64,000 bases of DNA from Branchiostoma floridae. Taxonomy: Eukaryota > Chordata > Leptocardii > Amphioxiformes > Branchiostomatidae. The notes beneath the pieces were generated by a model. It did no database searches. It saw only the letters and a list, made by a program, of their open reading frames with translations, and was not told the origin of the DNA. The stretch is taken from the NCBI RefSeq assembly GCF_000003815.2, contig NC_049993.1, positions 19,508,088 to 19,572,087 of the forward strand. Direction: 5' to 3'. A program made the position numbers and the translations under genes. Positions within the stretch are counted from its first letter, which is position 1. Every line of letters starts with the position of its first letter. Positions 55,801 through 64,000 of this stretch are shown here, piece after piece.

Positions 55801-58800
55801 GAAGGCTGCCCGCTGGTACATGTAACATGCCTGTAAAATATGACACAAGCACATCGTTTGAAGGCTGCCCTTAATTCTCACCTTATGTGCCTGTAAAACA
55901 GGACACAAACAATATTACCGACTCTGGAGGTCAATGCCTTTACAAGTCATACCTCATGCCTATGGAATAAACTAAATTTTATAGATCTGGATCTTAGCTT
56001 CTATATCTAATAGTTAATCATAAACTAAGGTCCAAACCAGTCAGATAACTCTTTGTAATTTGTGTTTATTTCATTTCAATTACTGATCTATGCTTTACTC
56101 AAATATCATCATCATCAGTGACAGCAAATATCACTACAGATAACATATATTTGACCACCCTTGCTCAAGAAAAGAGCAAAGTTCAAATCTGGTGACTGAC
56201 CTTTGACCATTTGCTCTCGTTGAAGAGCCTCTCTGCGTAAGACGCTGCCATGAGCCAGTCTCCGAGGAAGGCGTGGCACCACATCAGCTCCCAGTAGCAC
56301 AGGTGGTGGAACTGACGCCACTCCGACTGCGCCACGATCGACTCCTCGAACTTAACGATCGCCTCCGGGACATTCCCACGAACCTCAGCCATCCTGCCTG
56401 CAAAGAACAGGAATAGTGCCCCCTGGAGTGTAGTGAGAGAAGTGCAGATATTGAAATAATGGGAACTGACCCCACTCTAACTGAGCTATGATCGACTCCT
56501 CGAACTTAACGATCGCCTCTGGGACGTTCCCGCGAACCTCCGCCATCCTGCCCGCGAAGAACAGGAATAGTGCCCCCCTGGAGTTTTGCGAGAGAAATGC
56601 AGAAATTACTAGTAGTATAACAAACATGAACTGAGGCCACTCCGACTGGGCAACGATCGACTCTTCGAACTTAACGATCGCCTCTGGGACGTTCCCGCGA
56701 ACCTCTGCCATCCTCCCCGCGAAGAACAGGAATAGCGCCCCCTGCAGTTTGGAGAGAAAAGTGCAGAAAGTTTGTAAGAACCAATAGAAACTACACCACA
56801 ATCGACTCCTCGAACGTCACGATCGCTGCTGGGACGTTCCCGCGAACCTCCGCCATCCTGCCTGCAAAGAACAGGAATAGTGCCCCCTGGAATGTAGTGA
56901 AAGAAGTGCAGAAACTGAAATAACAGATGATCCAACTGAGCAACGATCGACTCTTCAAACTTAACGATCGCCTCCGGGACATTCCCGCGAACCTCCGCCA
57001 TCCTCCCCGCAAAGAACAGGAACAGTGCCCCCTGGAGTGTGGTGCAAGAAGTGCAGAAATTAAAATCACAAAATGAACTGGCGCCACTCCAACTGAGCAA
57101 TGAACGACTCTTTTAGAACTTGATGTTCATTGCAGTTTGGTGAGAGAATTGCAGAAACTGTGAAGCAATGACATTCCAACCCCTACACTATTTTGTGAGA
57201 AGGACAAAAGGAAAATTCGGTCTCCAGTTTCATGCAATCAATCAACATTACTGCCTGAATGCATGTCAGCTGTAGACAAATTTCTCTCTCCAGGATGCTT
57301 TTTTTTCAATTCAGAACATCCTGTTGGCTCTGGTGATCCCTAGCTTTCTGTGTGTGTTTGCAACATTTTACATACCTGAGGATATTTCTTGAGACAAGGC
57401 TGCAGTATCCTGTCAGCCAGCTCCAAGTCTCCATCTCCTAGGCCTGTAAGGGATGCACAGGAATATGAAAAATTCACTGGACATTCAAGTATATACAATG
57501 AAATAATGTAAAAGCACTAGTTCAGGTAAACGCAAAGAGCGACTCCTCCTTTCTCACTCGTCGTCGTTGTTGTAAGGTCTATATGTTTACATGTTTTACT
57601 GGCACCATAGGTGAGAACTAAGGGCAGTCTTCAGACTATATGTGCTTGTGTCATATTTTACAGGCATGTTACTCGCTCACCCCCCACCCTGCCCTGCACA
57701 AAGTGCTCCAGACTCTTCCGTACTACCCTGGGCTTGAGTAGCCACATGAGACATCGCCACCCACAAGCAGCAACTGAGGCTTGCCTGACATGAACTTCAA
57801 TGCTCGGCCACGAGCGAATGCCGATGATGATGATGATGACTAGTTCAAGTCTGTAATAGCAATAGGGGTGTTCTACAGGCCCCAGTCTATCTTTCCATTC
57901 AGCACCATATGGTAACAGATGAAGACCCTGTACCACCACACAAAATTTGATTTAAAAAAAATGTCACTTTGGCTAACTTTTACTGATACACTTGTTTTTT
58001 TCAGACAACAGCTCTTAAGACCTTGGCAATACCTTGAAATGATTTTCTACATCAGTATAAGTGCCAAAATGGCAGTTTGGAGGTCAACTGCAATAGACTG
58101 TCCTTAGAACTGTACCAGGCAATGCCCAGTACATGAACACTACAGGCACATGTTGGAACAGTGCCAACTTTGTCAGGTATAAAAAGCAGGGAATCTGCTC
58201 TCAGTGTAAACAAGGGGTCCTTTTGAAGCATTCACAGGTGGGCAGCTGCAACAATGTGACCCTGAAAGGTGATATCAGTTTGGAAAAGACAATAAAATGG
58301 CTGCTGCACCGTCAAGTTTGGGGGAGCAAATCTCAGAAGAGCTGAAGTGCAGCATCTGCCTGGAGCTGTTCACCAGGCCCAAGGTGCTGTCCTGTCAGCA
58401 CACCTTCTGTCACGACTGTCTAGTGCGCCTTGCTGGGTGGAAAACAACCTTCCAGTGCCCCAACTGCCATCAGCAGGTGGAGTTGCCACCCCAGGGGGTT
58501 GCAGGTTTACCGGACAACCACCTGGTTACAAGTCTGTGTGAGAGGCTGCAAAACCAGGCTACACTGTCAGGGGAAACAAGGGAAGAACCCCAGTCTGGAA
58601 ACAGGTGCAGTTTCCACCCTACTGAAGTGTTACGAATGTACTGTAAACAATGTCAAATGCCAGTTTGTGAGCAGTGCATAGAGGCAGCACATGATGGCCA
58701 TCGTACAACAACAATCAAAAAAGCTGCTCAGGAAAAGATTTCTACAGTCCAGGCCTTGATCAATGAGGGGAGGAACATTCTGGAAAGTTACTGTAGCTTC

Positions 58801-61800
58801 CTTAGAAATCTGGGAGAGAAAGAGAGAAGACTGAATGAAAAGAAACAACAGACAGACAATGACATCATTCAGTCTTACTATGCCCTCTTGGCTGAAGCAG
58901 AAGAAAATCACAGGAAAGACTTAGCGAAAATACAGACTGAAAGGGACAGAGTGTTGGCAGATGTCAATGAACTGTCTGCTGCCTGTGATCAAGCAGAGCA
59001 AGAAATGCAGGAGGGAGGGGTTGACTTTCTTAGTCAGGAAACCATTCTAACAGAGGTGGTAGGAAGGTATAGAGGAAAAGCAGCACCGACTCCTGTACAA
59101 ACCCAGCCTGCTGTCTTTCAGCCCACAGACACCCCAGTGCTGACTTTAGGACATATATTGGGACTTGTGACAGTCCCTGAGTCTGTCTCATCTTCTCCAA
59201 GCCAAGCAGCATCTACAGTACCAAATTCAACACAAGAAGGGCACCACAGGCCAGAAACCTTTGCTAGAGAGGGGTTGGGCACAGACACATTGGACATCAC
59301 ATCTCTCACATTTCCACCAATCCCAGCAGCATCTGCATCTATCAATGATGAACTACTTCAGGTCTTTTCTGGTAAGAACAAGAAAAAAAGAACAAGAAGA
59401 AAAGCACTTACAACTAGCAATATTGCAACAGAGGGCACAGGTTATCACCCTGATAACCAAAGGCAAGACGGCTTTCAGCCCGCAGACAACCCTGAGCTAG
59501 CATTGGGACATGCGACAGTCCAGTCTCTCTCATCCAAACCAATGATAGCACCAAGACCAAGAAACATTGCAGCAAGGGGCACAGGTCATCACCCTGGTAA
59601 CCAAATGCAAGGGAATCATCGGCCGCTACAGAACGTGACATTTGGTGGATTGGGATCAGGAACAGGACAGTTCAACAGTCCACATGGTGTTATAGTGTCA
59701 GATAAAGAGGTCTTTGTAGCAGACTGTGAGAACTACAGAATCCAAGTCTTCACCCTGCAGGGGACATTTGTGAGACAGTTCCCAACAGTCGTGTCAGGTG
59801 ACGAAGAGATGTACCCACATGATGTGGCCATGGGAGGGGAGGGGAACCCGTGGGTGGTGGGGAACACAGAGTCAGCTGAGTTTGCAGTGCAGTACACCAA
59901 ACAGGGCAGGGTATGGAGGATACTTAACCTACAGAAGACAGGGAGGCACAGAGGAGTTGCTGTGGACACCAGGAGGAACCACATCCTCATCACACAAATC
60001 ACAGGAGATGAGGAAAACCTGAATGGTGAAGTTTTGGTGTTCAGGCCAGATGGGACACTTGTAAGAACTGTGGGTCAGGAGCTGGGGATGGTGTATCCAC
60101 AGTACATCACTGTGGATGGGGAAGGGAACATTCTTGCGTCAGACTGGAGCAATCATTGTGTCTACATGTACAATGAGGACGGACAGTTTATGTTCTGGTT
60201 TGGAGGTGAGGGAAGTGGTGAAGGTCAGCTTTTGAATCCCCAAGGCATCTGTACAGACGGGGAAGGTAACATCATCATGGCAGACTGCGGAAACAGCCGT
60301 GTGGAGATGTTTGACAAGACAGGCAGATTCCTCAAACACATTGCTACAGACTTGGAGAAGCCATGGGCTGTTGCCATGGCAACACAGGGACAGGCGATGG
60401 TGACTGATACTGTCCGCCACAAAGTCTCCATATTTCCAACCATTTGAACAAAAGTTTCCATGCCAACCTTGTAACTAGCCCTTTGAACTTGATACAATGT
60501 ACCTTGTAAATTGTACATTTTGTGTGTGTACTTCATCAAAAACAGTTTTCTAAATTCACTTGTCTTGTAGTCTAGAGCTGAGCTGTAACTGAACAAGAAA
60601 TTTTCACTGAAAATAGCAAAGCCTCTAGCCACTGAAGAAGTTGTACCCAACAAAACTGGTATGGCAGGCTGAATAAAGGTTCAGAAACTTGAACTATGTC
60701 TTACTGAGGGATGACTGCGGTGCGATAGATGTTGGTTAGCTAGAGGAATGAGTCTACTGAACTATATACTGTAATTCAGCATTCAACAAACAAACAAACA
60801 AAGAATTGTCACTAGAAATAACAAAAGACAGTACAGACCTAATATGTAGAGCACAACAGTGTGGTAGCCAATCAGGTACAGGGAACAGAGCGGTGCGCGA
60901 AGTGAGTCCAGGTCTGCCCCCAGCTGCAACTGTGACAGGCCGAATGCCTGAGGGGTAGAATGGAGCAAGTCATCTTTAAATATCGATGCATTAAGAGTAA
61001 GATTGTCTTAAATTTGAAACTTCTTAGAGTCTTACTCCCAGGCTGTAGCTGTGACAGGCCATATCTCTGGGTGACAGAATGGAGCAGGTTATACTGTAAA
61101 GTCACTGTATTTAAAAACAATACAATTTCTACAAATGGATAAGGTTTTAAGTGTTTACTTTAATCCATGTGTGTCGAGTGACATCCATCACTCTACATCA
61201 GCATCTGAATGTACTGGCAGAACACTTCATATCTAAGGTAGTAGTATATAACAGCCAATTGGAACATGTTAAAGTCACTAACTCGTAAGGATCATTATAC
61301 AAATGTCACTGATATGTAAAATAGGTTTGGATAGTTCCTATGGAGAGACAACACCATAGGAGCCATTATTGTCTGTGTTGCAAGGCTGGGTCCAACATAC
61401 TAAAGAGTTCTTTACAAAGTTACAGTAGCTGGTAATTGTAAAAATATTAAGGAATTTTATTTTACGTTCACCCATGTCTCTCATTCTACTGTTTTTGAAA
61501 ACTAGATAAAGAAATAAGCAAATTATAACATGCCTTAAAATCCTTAATGACCTTCTTAAAGTCTGCCCCAAGCTGTAGGATATCTTAAGATATTTTGATC
61601 TTCTTTAATTTTCCATATGCCATTGATGTATGGAATGCAGTGTTGAATGAAGTGAAGACAAAATCTTATTACCTTATTCCCAGAGAATCCTACAAACTCC
61701 AGCAGCTTCAAGATCTTTCCTGGCAGCAGGGAGATCATCTGTAGGGTTTAAGACAAAACAATCAACATACAGAGAAAAGAAAATCAGCAAAAATCAATGG

Positions 61801-63968
61801 CTTAGATTAATTCAGTTACTGTTACAGTAGTAAAGTCATTTGTTATTCAAGAGCAAGGAAAGTGAATATAAGCCCAGGTCACATGTACATCGGTCATAGT
61901 GAACCAAACATGTCAGGGGTGTTGTCCCCCAATTTTTTATATTGTTTTATCTCAAATACATTAAAATCATCAGAAAAATTAAAGACTTTTTAGATGATTT
62001 AGAGGTCAAAGAAATGTTTTTTCTAATGATGCCCTTCAAGGAGTGCGTCAGGGAGTTGTCCACAGAAGCGATGACTCACAGATTTTATGTTCACGCTTGT
62101 CTCTCATTTTACTGTTTTTGAAAACTAAATGAAATTAGCAAGTTATAACATGCCTTGATTGCGGAAAGCCTTCCAATGGCATAGATTGAGCTGAAAAATC
62201 CACAAAAAAGATAAAAAAACTGACTGGACTATTCTTGACCCAATCAAACGTATCAACACCAGTCGCATATATTCTGTCCTTGGTGCTGAATGCCTTCCAA
62301 TGGCGGATATTGAGCTCTGCACATTGTTTAAACTGTATAATGAAGATAAAGAGTGGCTGGCTGCTCACTGCATTTAATACCCGATCTACACTCAGTCTAA
62401 TGAATACATAATTTAAGGTTTTAAGAAAAAGAATGACTCTATTCACCACATTGAATGCGCCGACCCCCAGCCTGACTCCGCTCTCAAAGTGCACCTTCAG
62501 CGCAGGGTCCTCCCATGTCCTGTTCTCCATGATATACAGGCACTGTCTGGGGAGGGGGGAGAGTTCATCAACATTGGTAACGTTAGTTCACCTTTATCCG
62601 TCAGGTAACCTATATCTGTTGCTTTTTAAAAACAGGCCCATCAAGTCGACAGGTGGTAGTTTTGAACTGCATTACTGCAATATCCTGAAAATATTGCAAT
62701 TTGAAACTAACGTGCTTCGAGTGATAACTCCAAATACCGTTTTTAAAGCAACGGATATAGGTTACCCAACGGATAAAGGTGAACTAGTGTTATATGTTAG
62801 GAACACAACCTGAAAAACTCTTCACTTGTTCAATCATTCTGTAACTCCTCAGCTACCTTCCTCAGAGCCTCAATGGCCTCTACTACAGTTTGTATGAGAC
62901 TTAGGAGTTACCAAAACGTCATTCAGGTAAATATCATGCTTGTATCATCGCACAAGTAAACAATGTTATGCCAGTTCACCTTTATCCGTGGGGTTACCTA
63001 TATTCATTGTTTTTTAAACAGGGCATTTTGGGATATGAAGTTGACCCACAGTGGATTCAAAATGCCACTTTTAATAAACTACTGTCCATTGGCTGTATAT
63101 CCCCTAGGCCTAAATACCCTACTTTTAAAAACAATGGATATAGGTTACCCCACGGATAAAGGTGATCTAGCGTTTAACTACCATACTCCCTGATATGTTC
63201 TGCCTTTAGTCAATTTACATATTTTGAGACTCAGATACAAAAAAAGGAAACTCACTTGTAGCAGCTGTGGCAGTTTTTGATCTTAATAGCTCCCTTCACG
63301 AAGTTGATCAAACTTTCATCCTGAGGAACACAAGGAGACAAAATATTTCTGGTGAGTACCTCAGCAAACTCTGAGCTTGGCAGAACACAAAACCACAGGT
63401 CTACAAAACCTCCAGTGCAAGAAGCAAACTTAGAGACAATTCTGTGACAAAAGCCTAAAGAAGTACATCAAAACTCACCCAGTGAGCCAGCTTCATATAC
63501 ATATTGATGGGAGGCTTGGAACAGAACAGCGGCCACTAAGGTTCAAGCTGCTATGTAACCTCAACTCAAGCTCTCATGACATACATCTTATCTATTTATC
63601 TTAATATCTTAATACATTAATCTTAAGATTGACTTACAATGATCACAATAGATGCAATATACCATGTACATATGGAACAGAGAAGAAGCAAAAATTGTGA
63701 AAATAAAACTGGTCAATTTTGAGTGCAAAATAAATAAAAAAGACACATCCATATTGCAATAACATGTAAAATCAAACATTGAGCATGGAAGAACACTTAC
63801 ATTTTATCATTTGCAATTGCCAGTTTAAGTTTTGTGCTACTAGACGACTTGTAAGGTGACTCAGGTGTCTAAGATGTAAGGAGTAAGGTGTGCAGCTCAC
63901 CTCCACAAAGGTGAGACAGGCCCTCTGAAGGAGACATTCAGCATAACACAGCTCCGAGTGGATTTCAA
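52695..63968 (-). CDS. TTC39-family protein, 13 C-terminal coding exons (5' end outside the window)
   Basis: About 461 codons in 13 exons, all GT-AG and all phases consistent. Segments typical of the vertebrate TTC39A/B family appear in order: ELCYAECLLQRA, SLINFVKGAIKIK, FESGVRLGVGAFNV, LPGKILKLLEFVGFSGNK, LIGYHTVVLYIL, LKKYPQGALFLFFAGR, QFHHLCYWELMW, SKWSKACYMYQRAAF, IAGKSLPIEKFAVDKSARY, ELIYVWNGF, LKGVCLKYL, QYLPAYACAELGFLYLQ and YRLESRLHFRVQAAL, then stop at 52695-52697. The family is cytosolic, with degenerate tetratricopeptide repeats in a DUF3808/IML2-like fold; mammalian TTC39B is linked to sterol and lipid regulation, which I cannot infer here. Odd points: five exons preceded by copies of their own 5' part, poly-C acceptors at exons L and N, and a TRIM gene inside one intron. 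N-terminal exons lie past 64000. Confidence 0.93.
53322..53438 (-). CDS. TTC39 exon M
   Basis: 117 bp, TTCCCACAG|TGCGCC to GGTTCT|GTAAGT. Reads CAPQIQNDQYLPAYACAELG then FLYLQQSRLQEAKHHLEKV, a TPR-like helix pair. Confidence 0.9.
53474..53542 (-). pseudogene. Partial copy 1 of TTC39 exon M
   Basis: ACCCCTCCAG|TGCTGCTCAG, then QIQNDQYLPAYVCAELGFLY in frame. It ends at GGTCTCC of the minisatellite. Confidence 0.8.
53664..53723 (-). pseudogene. Partial copy 2 of TTC39 exon M (internally deleted)
   Basis: CATCACAG|TGCACCCCAG start, then a deletion after CAGTACCTGCC. Frame lost. Confidence 0.7.
54122..54239 (-). CDS. TTC39 exon L
   Basis: 118 bp after a poly-C acceptor, ending AAATG|GTAAGT. Reads DSTPLYYDDWCLATVLKGVC then LKYLDHPTEAEGCFQEVVK. 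Confidence 0.9.
54597..54708 (-). CDS. TTC39 exon K
   Basis: 112 bp, TTGTTTGTAG|GAGCTG to AAAAGG|GTTGGT. Reads ELIYVWNGFTILGRCRALVE then PVLARVEATLQELDREK. Confidence 0.86.
54755..54793 (-). pseudogene. Partial copy of TTC39 exon K
   Basis: 39 bp after CTTCATAG|, reading ELIYVWNGFTILG, identical in sense to the first 13 codons of exon K. It ends without a donor. Confidence 0.78.
54890..55190 (+). mobile_element. tRNA-like SINE in a TTC39 intron
   Basis: GCGTAGTTCAGTGGTTAGCG (A box) and GAGTTTGATTCCAGC (B box), then a body with CCACACTCTTTCCCAAATGC at about 55166, shared with the SINE at 18270-18510. Confidence 0.6.
55334..55448 (-). CDS. TTC39 exon J
   Basis: 115 bp, TGATTACAG|ACAGGT to GGATAT|GTGAGT. 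Reads QVPVLKQRIAGKSLPIEKF then AVDKSARYEEHQSLILPGY. Confidence 0.88.
55742..55830 (-). CDS. TTC39 exon I
   Basis: 89 bp, TATTTTACAG|GCATGT to CTTCAG|GTGAGA. Reads ACYMYQRAAFLVMCEDQTED then SRRNLLSLF. Confidence 0.9.
55860..55912 (-). pseudogene. Eroded copy of the TTC39 exon I 5' end
   Basis: GAAGGCTGCCC and GTGCCTGTAAAACAGGACACAA resemble exon I and its acceptor (GAAGGCTGCCC, ATGCCTGTAAAATATGACAC). Weak but same arrangement as exons E, G, K and M. Confidence 0.45.
56201..56422 (-). CDS. TTC39 exon G
   Basis: 222 bp, 74 codons, CTACACTCCAG|GGGGCA to TCAAAG|GTCAGT. Reads GALFLFFAGRMAEVRG ... QFHHLCYWELMWCHAFLGDW ... ERLFNESKWSK. Only this copy continues past the duplicated part and has a donor. 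Confidence 0.92.
56463..57131 (-). pseudogene. Tandem partial copies of TTC39 exon G (about 145-164-bp units)
   Basis: Upstream of true exon G lie four clear partial copies (acceptor G at 56578, 56742, 56887 and 57032) and one eroded copy (57070-57131). Each has intron sequence like TCTGCACTTCTCTCACTACA, an AG, then GALFLFFAGRMAEVRG followed by NVPEAIVKFEESI. They stop matching near SEWxQF, without a donor. The copy at 56578 has one extra C that shifts frame. The copy at 56887 runs into TAG. Confidence 0.85.
57376..57443 (-). CDS. TTC39 exon F
   Basis: 68 bp, CATCCCTTACAG|GCCTAG to CCTCAG|GTATGT. Reads LGDGDLELADRILQPC then LKKYPQ. Separated from exon E by a 3.4-kb intron that holds the TRIM gene. 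Confidence 0.9.
57661..57850 (+). pseudogene. Retroelement 3' tail with a C2H2-like finger
   Basis: A frame ending CTKCSRLFRTTLGLSSHMRH then RHP and a stop gives a CxxC...HxxxxH finger of the type found near the C-terminus of some LINE proteins. It is followed by (GAT)n at 57815-57839, a tail often left by LINEs. No upstream coding part. Confidence 0.45.
58178..58185 (+). promoter_or_regulatory. TATA-like box of the TRIM gene
   Basis: TATAAAAA, 112-119 bp before the ATG, would place the start near 58210 with a short 5' UTR and no intron. Confidence 0.4.
58297..60447 (+). CDS. Intronless TRIM-NHL protein (RING, B-box, coiled coil, six NHL repeats), 716 aa
   Basis: A complete single-exon gene. 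The RING is C3HC4: Cys18, Cys21, Cys33, His35, Cys38, Cys41, Cys54, Cys57 (CSICLELFTRPKVLSC, then CQHTFCHDC and CPNC). B-box 2 spans residues 104-135 (Cys104, His107, Cys116, Cys119, Cys124, Cys127, His132, His135). A coiled coil runs over about 145-240. Then comes a 200-residue Ser/Pro/Thr-rich linker with a basic KKKRTRRK patch, and from residue 449 six NHL repeats (FGGLGSGTGQFNSPHGV and so on) forming a predicted six-bladed propeller. There is no filamin domain, unlike TRIM2/3/71. The RING and the family suggest a ubiquitin ligase with an RNA- or protein-binding propeller. Start context AAAATGG is good. It lies inside a TTC39 intron on the opposite strand. It could be an old retrocopy. Confidence 0.95.
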   Translation: MAAAPSSLGEQISEELKCSICLELFTRPKVLSCQHTFCHDCLVRLAGWKTTFQCPNCHQQVELPPQGVAGLPDNHLVTSLCERLQNQATLSGETREEPQSGNRCSFHPTEVLRMYCKQCQMPVCEQCIEAAHDGHRTTTIKKAAQEKISTVQALINEGRNILESYCSFLRNLGEKERRLNEKKQQTDNDIIQSYYALLAEAEENHRKDLAKIQTERDRVLADVNELSAACDQAEQEMQEGGVDFLSQETILTEVVGRYRGKAAPTPVQTQPAVFQPTDTPVLTLGHILGLVTVPESVSSSPSQAASTVPNSTQEGHHRPETFAREGLGTDTLDITSLTFPPIPAASASINDELLQVFSGKNKKKRTRRKALTTSNIATEGTGYHPDNQRQDGFQPADNPELALGHATVQSLSSKPMIAPRPRNIAARGTGHHPGNQMQGNHRPLQNVTFGGLGSGTGQFNSPHGVIVSDKEVFVADCENYRIQVFTLQGTFVRQFPTVVSGDEEMYPHDVAMGGEGNPWVVGNTESAEFAVQYTKQGRVWRILNLQKTGRHRGVAVDTRRNHILITQITGDEENLNGEVLVFRPDGTLVRTVGQELGMVYPQYITVDGEGNILASDWSNHCVYMYNEDGQFMFWFGGEGSGEGQLLNPQGICTDGEGNIIMADCGNSRVEMFDKTGRFLKHIATDLEKPWAVAMATQGQAMVTDTVRHKVSIFPTI
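60672..60677 (+). terminator. AATAAA polyadenylation signal of the TRIM gene
   Basis: AATAAA 225 bp after the stop codon, in GCTGAATAAAGGTTCAG. Confidence 0.65.
60839..60947 (-). CDS. TTC39 exon E
   Basis: 109 bp, TACCCCTCAG|GCATTC to TATTAG|GTCTGT. Reads AFGLSQLQLGADLDSLRAP then LCSLYLIGYHTVVLYIL. Confidence 0.88.
61020..61069 (-). pseudogene. Partial copy of TTC39 exon E
   Basis: The 5' part of exon E is repeated upstream: CTGTCACCCAG|AGATATGGCC, reading RYGLSQLQPG before decaying. The flanking AGAATGGAGCA motif is duplicated too, giving a tandem unit of about 120 bp. No donor. Confidence 0.75.
61673..61738 (-). CDS. TTC39 exon D
   Basis: 66 bp, AACCCTACAG|ATGATC to AATAAG|GTAATA. Reads MISLLPGKILKLLEFVG then FSGNK. 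Confidence 0.9.
62090..62160. repeat. Intronic 70-bp duplicate
   Basis: GTCTCTCATTTTACTGTTTTTGAAAACT... to TTATAACATGCCTT repeats 61466-61534, so parts of two neighbouring introns are duplicates. Confidence 0.65.
62447..62546 (-). CDS. TTC39 exon C
   Basis: 100 bp, CTCCCCAG|ACAGTG to AATGTG|GTGAAT. Reads CLYIMENRTWEDPALKV then HFESGVRLGVGAFNV. Confidence 0.9.
62580..62798. mobile_element. CACCTTTATCC foldback in a TTC39 intron, copy 1
   Basis: GTTCACCTTTATCCGTCAGG faces ACGGATAAAGGTGAACTAG. Inner TAACCTATATCTGTTGCTTT faces AAAGCAACGGATATAGGTTA. Confidence 0.72.
62973..63178. mobile_element. CACCTTTATCC foldback in a TTC39 intron, copy 2
   Basis: GTTCACCTTTATCCGTGGGG faces ACGGATAAAGGTGATCTAGC. 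The inner arms ACCTATATTCATTG / AATGGATATAGGT pair. Confidence 0.7.
63256..63320 (-). CDS. TTC39 exon B
   Basis: 65 bp, TGTTCCTCAG|GATGAAAG to CTACAA|GTGAGT. Reads DESLINFVKGAIKIKNCHSC. Confidence 0.9.
63479..63535 (-). CDS. Possible in-frame cassette exon between A and B
   Basis: 57 bp, 19 codons, bounded by TTGAACCTTAG| and CTGG|GTGAGT, phase 0 at both ends with no stop. The TTC39 family joins exon A directly to exon B, so if used this would be an optional lineage-specific exon. The acceptor is weak. Confidence 0.25.
63901..63968 (-). CDS. TTC39 exon A
   Basis: 68 bp after TTTTTCCATCCCAG|. Reads (V)EIHSELCYAECLLQRACLT..., ends GTGGAG|GTGAGC in phase 0. First exon visible in the window. 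Confidence 0.9.
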
Positions 63969-64000
63969 CTGGGATGGAAAAACATAAAAGACAGTCTATC

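Noticed and set aside
56385-57100. 138- and 163-codon minus frames treated as exons
   Set aside because: They are read-through of partial exon G copies and introns, without donor sites, and one contains a frame-breaking extra C.
58630-60653. Minus- and other-frame ORFs over the TRIM gene
   Set aside because: Shadows of the plus-strand coding sequence.

Overview
The window looks like invertebrate chordate DNA, most probably a lancelet (Branchiostoma). It has small exons split by GT-AG introns, a TTC39-family gene, an intronless TRIM-NHL gene, and a very dense and varied load of short inverted-repeat transposons, SINE heads and LINE 3' tails. The species call is an inference from gene content and repeat style, because no search could be run. 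Four assembly gaps (runs of N) are present.

Layout. From 1 to about 46.6 kb I find no convincing host gene. The first 10 kb is a set of duplicated blocks in which several inverted-repeat elements have landed inside one another. From 11.9 to 15.1 kb there are two mariner-derived elements, the second split by a 2-kb insert. Between 17 and 46 kb lie pogo-like, hAT-like and PIF/Harbinger-like MITEs, foldback elements, tRNA-like SINE heads, LINE reverse-transcriptase C-terminal stubs, simple repeats, and an array of about 350-bp units (44.4-46.3 kb). A CpG-rich patch at 32.9-33.1 kb with two CACGTG boxes and a TGACGTCA site may be a promoter with a tiny first exon.

From 47.0 to 49.8 kb, minus strand, there is a three-exon gene of 536 codons. 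Its start fits the N-myristoylation consensus, its body is mostly helical, and its C-terminal third is a 23-unit perfect-register 8-residue repeat. I do not recognise the family. Two related CCAAT-containing blocks lie upstream of it.

From 52.7 kb to the right edge, minus strand, are the last 13 coding exons of a TTC39 (tetratricopeptide repeat 39, DUF3808/IML2-like) gene; all exon phases join. Several exons (E, G, K, M, and weakly I) are preceded by extra copies of their own 5' part together with the intron acceptor. The largest case is an array of one eroded and four better-preserved partial copies in front of exon G. On the opposite strand, inside the intron between exons E and F, sits a complete intronless RING/B-box/coiled-coil/NHL gene (58.3-60.4 kb) with its own TATA-like box and AATAAA signal.

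The candidates for something undescribed are the repeated copying of exon 5' parts with their splice acceptors in TTC39, the myristoyl-type repeat protein, the 1.2-kb element with CCGG target duplication nested in a hAT MITE, and the 2-kb insert with diverged 150-bp units inside a mariner element.
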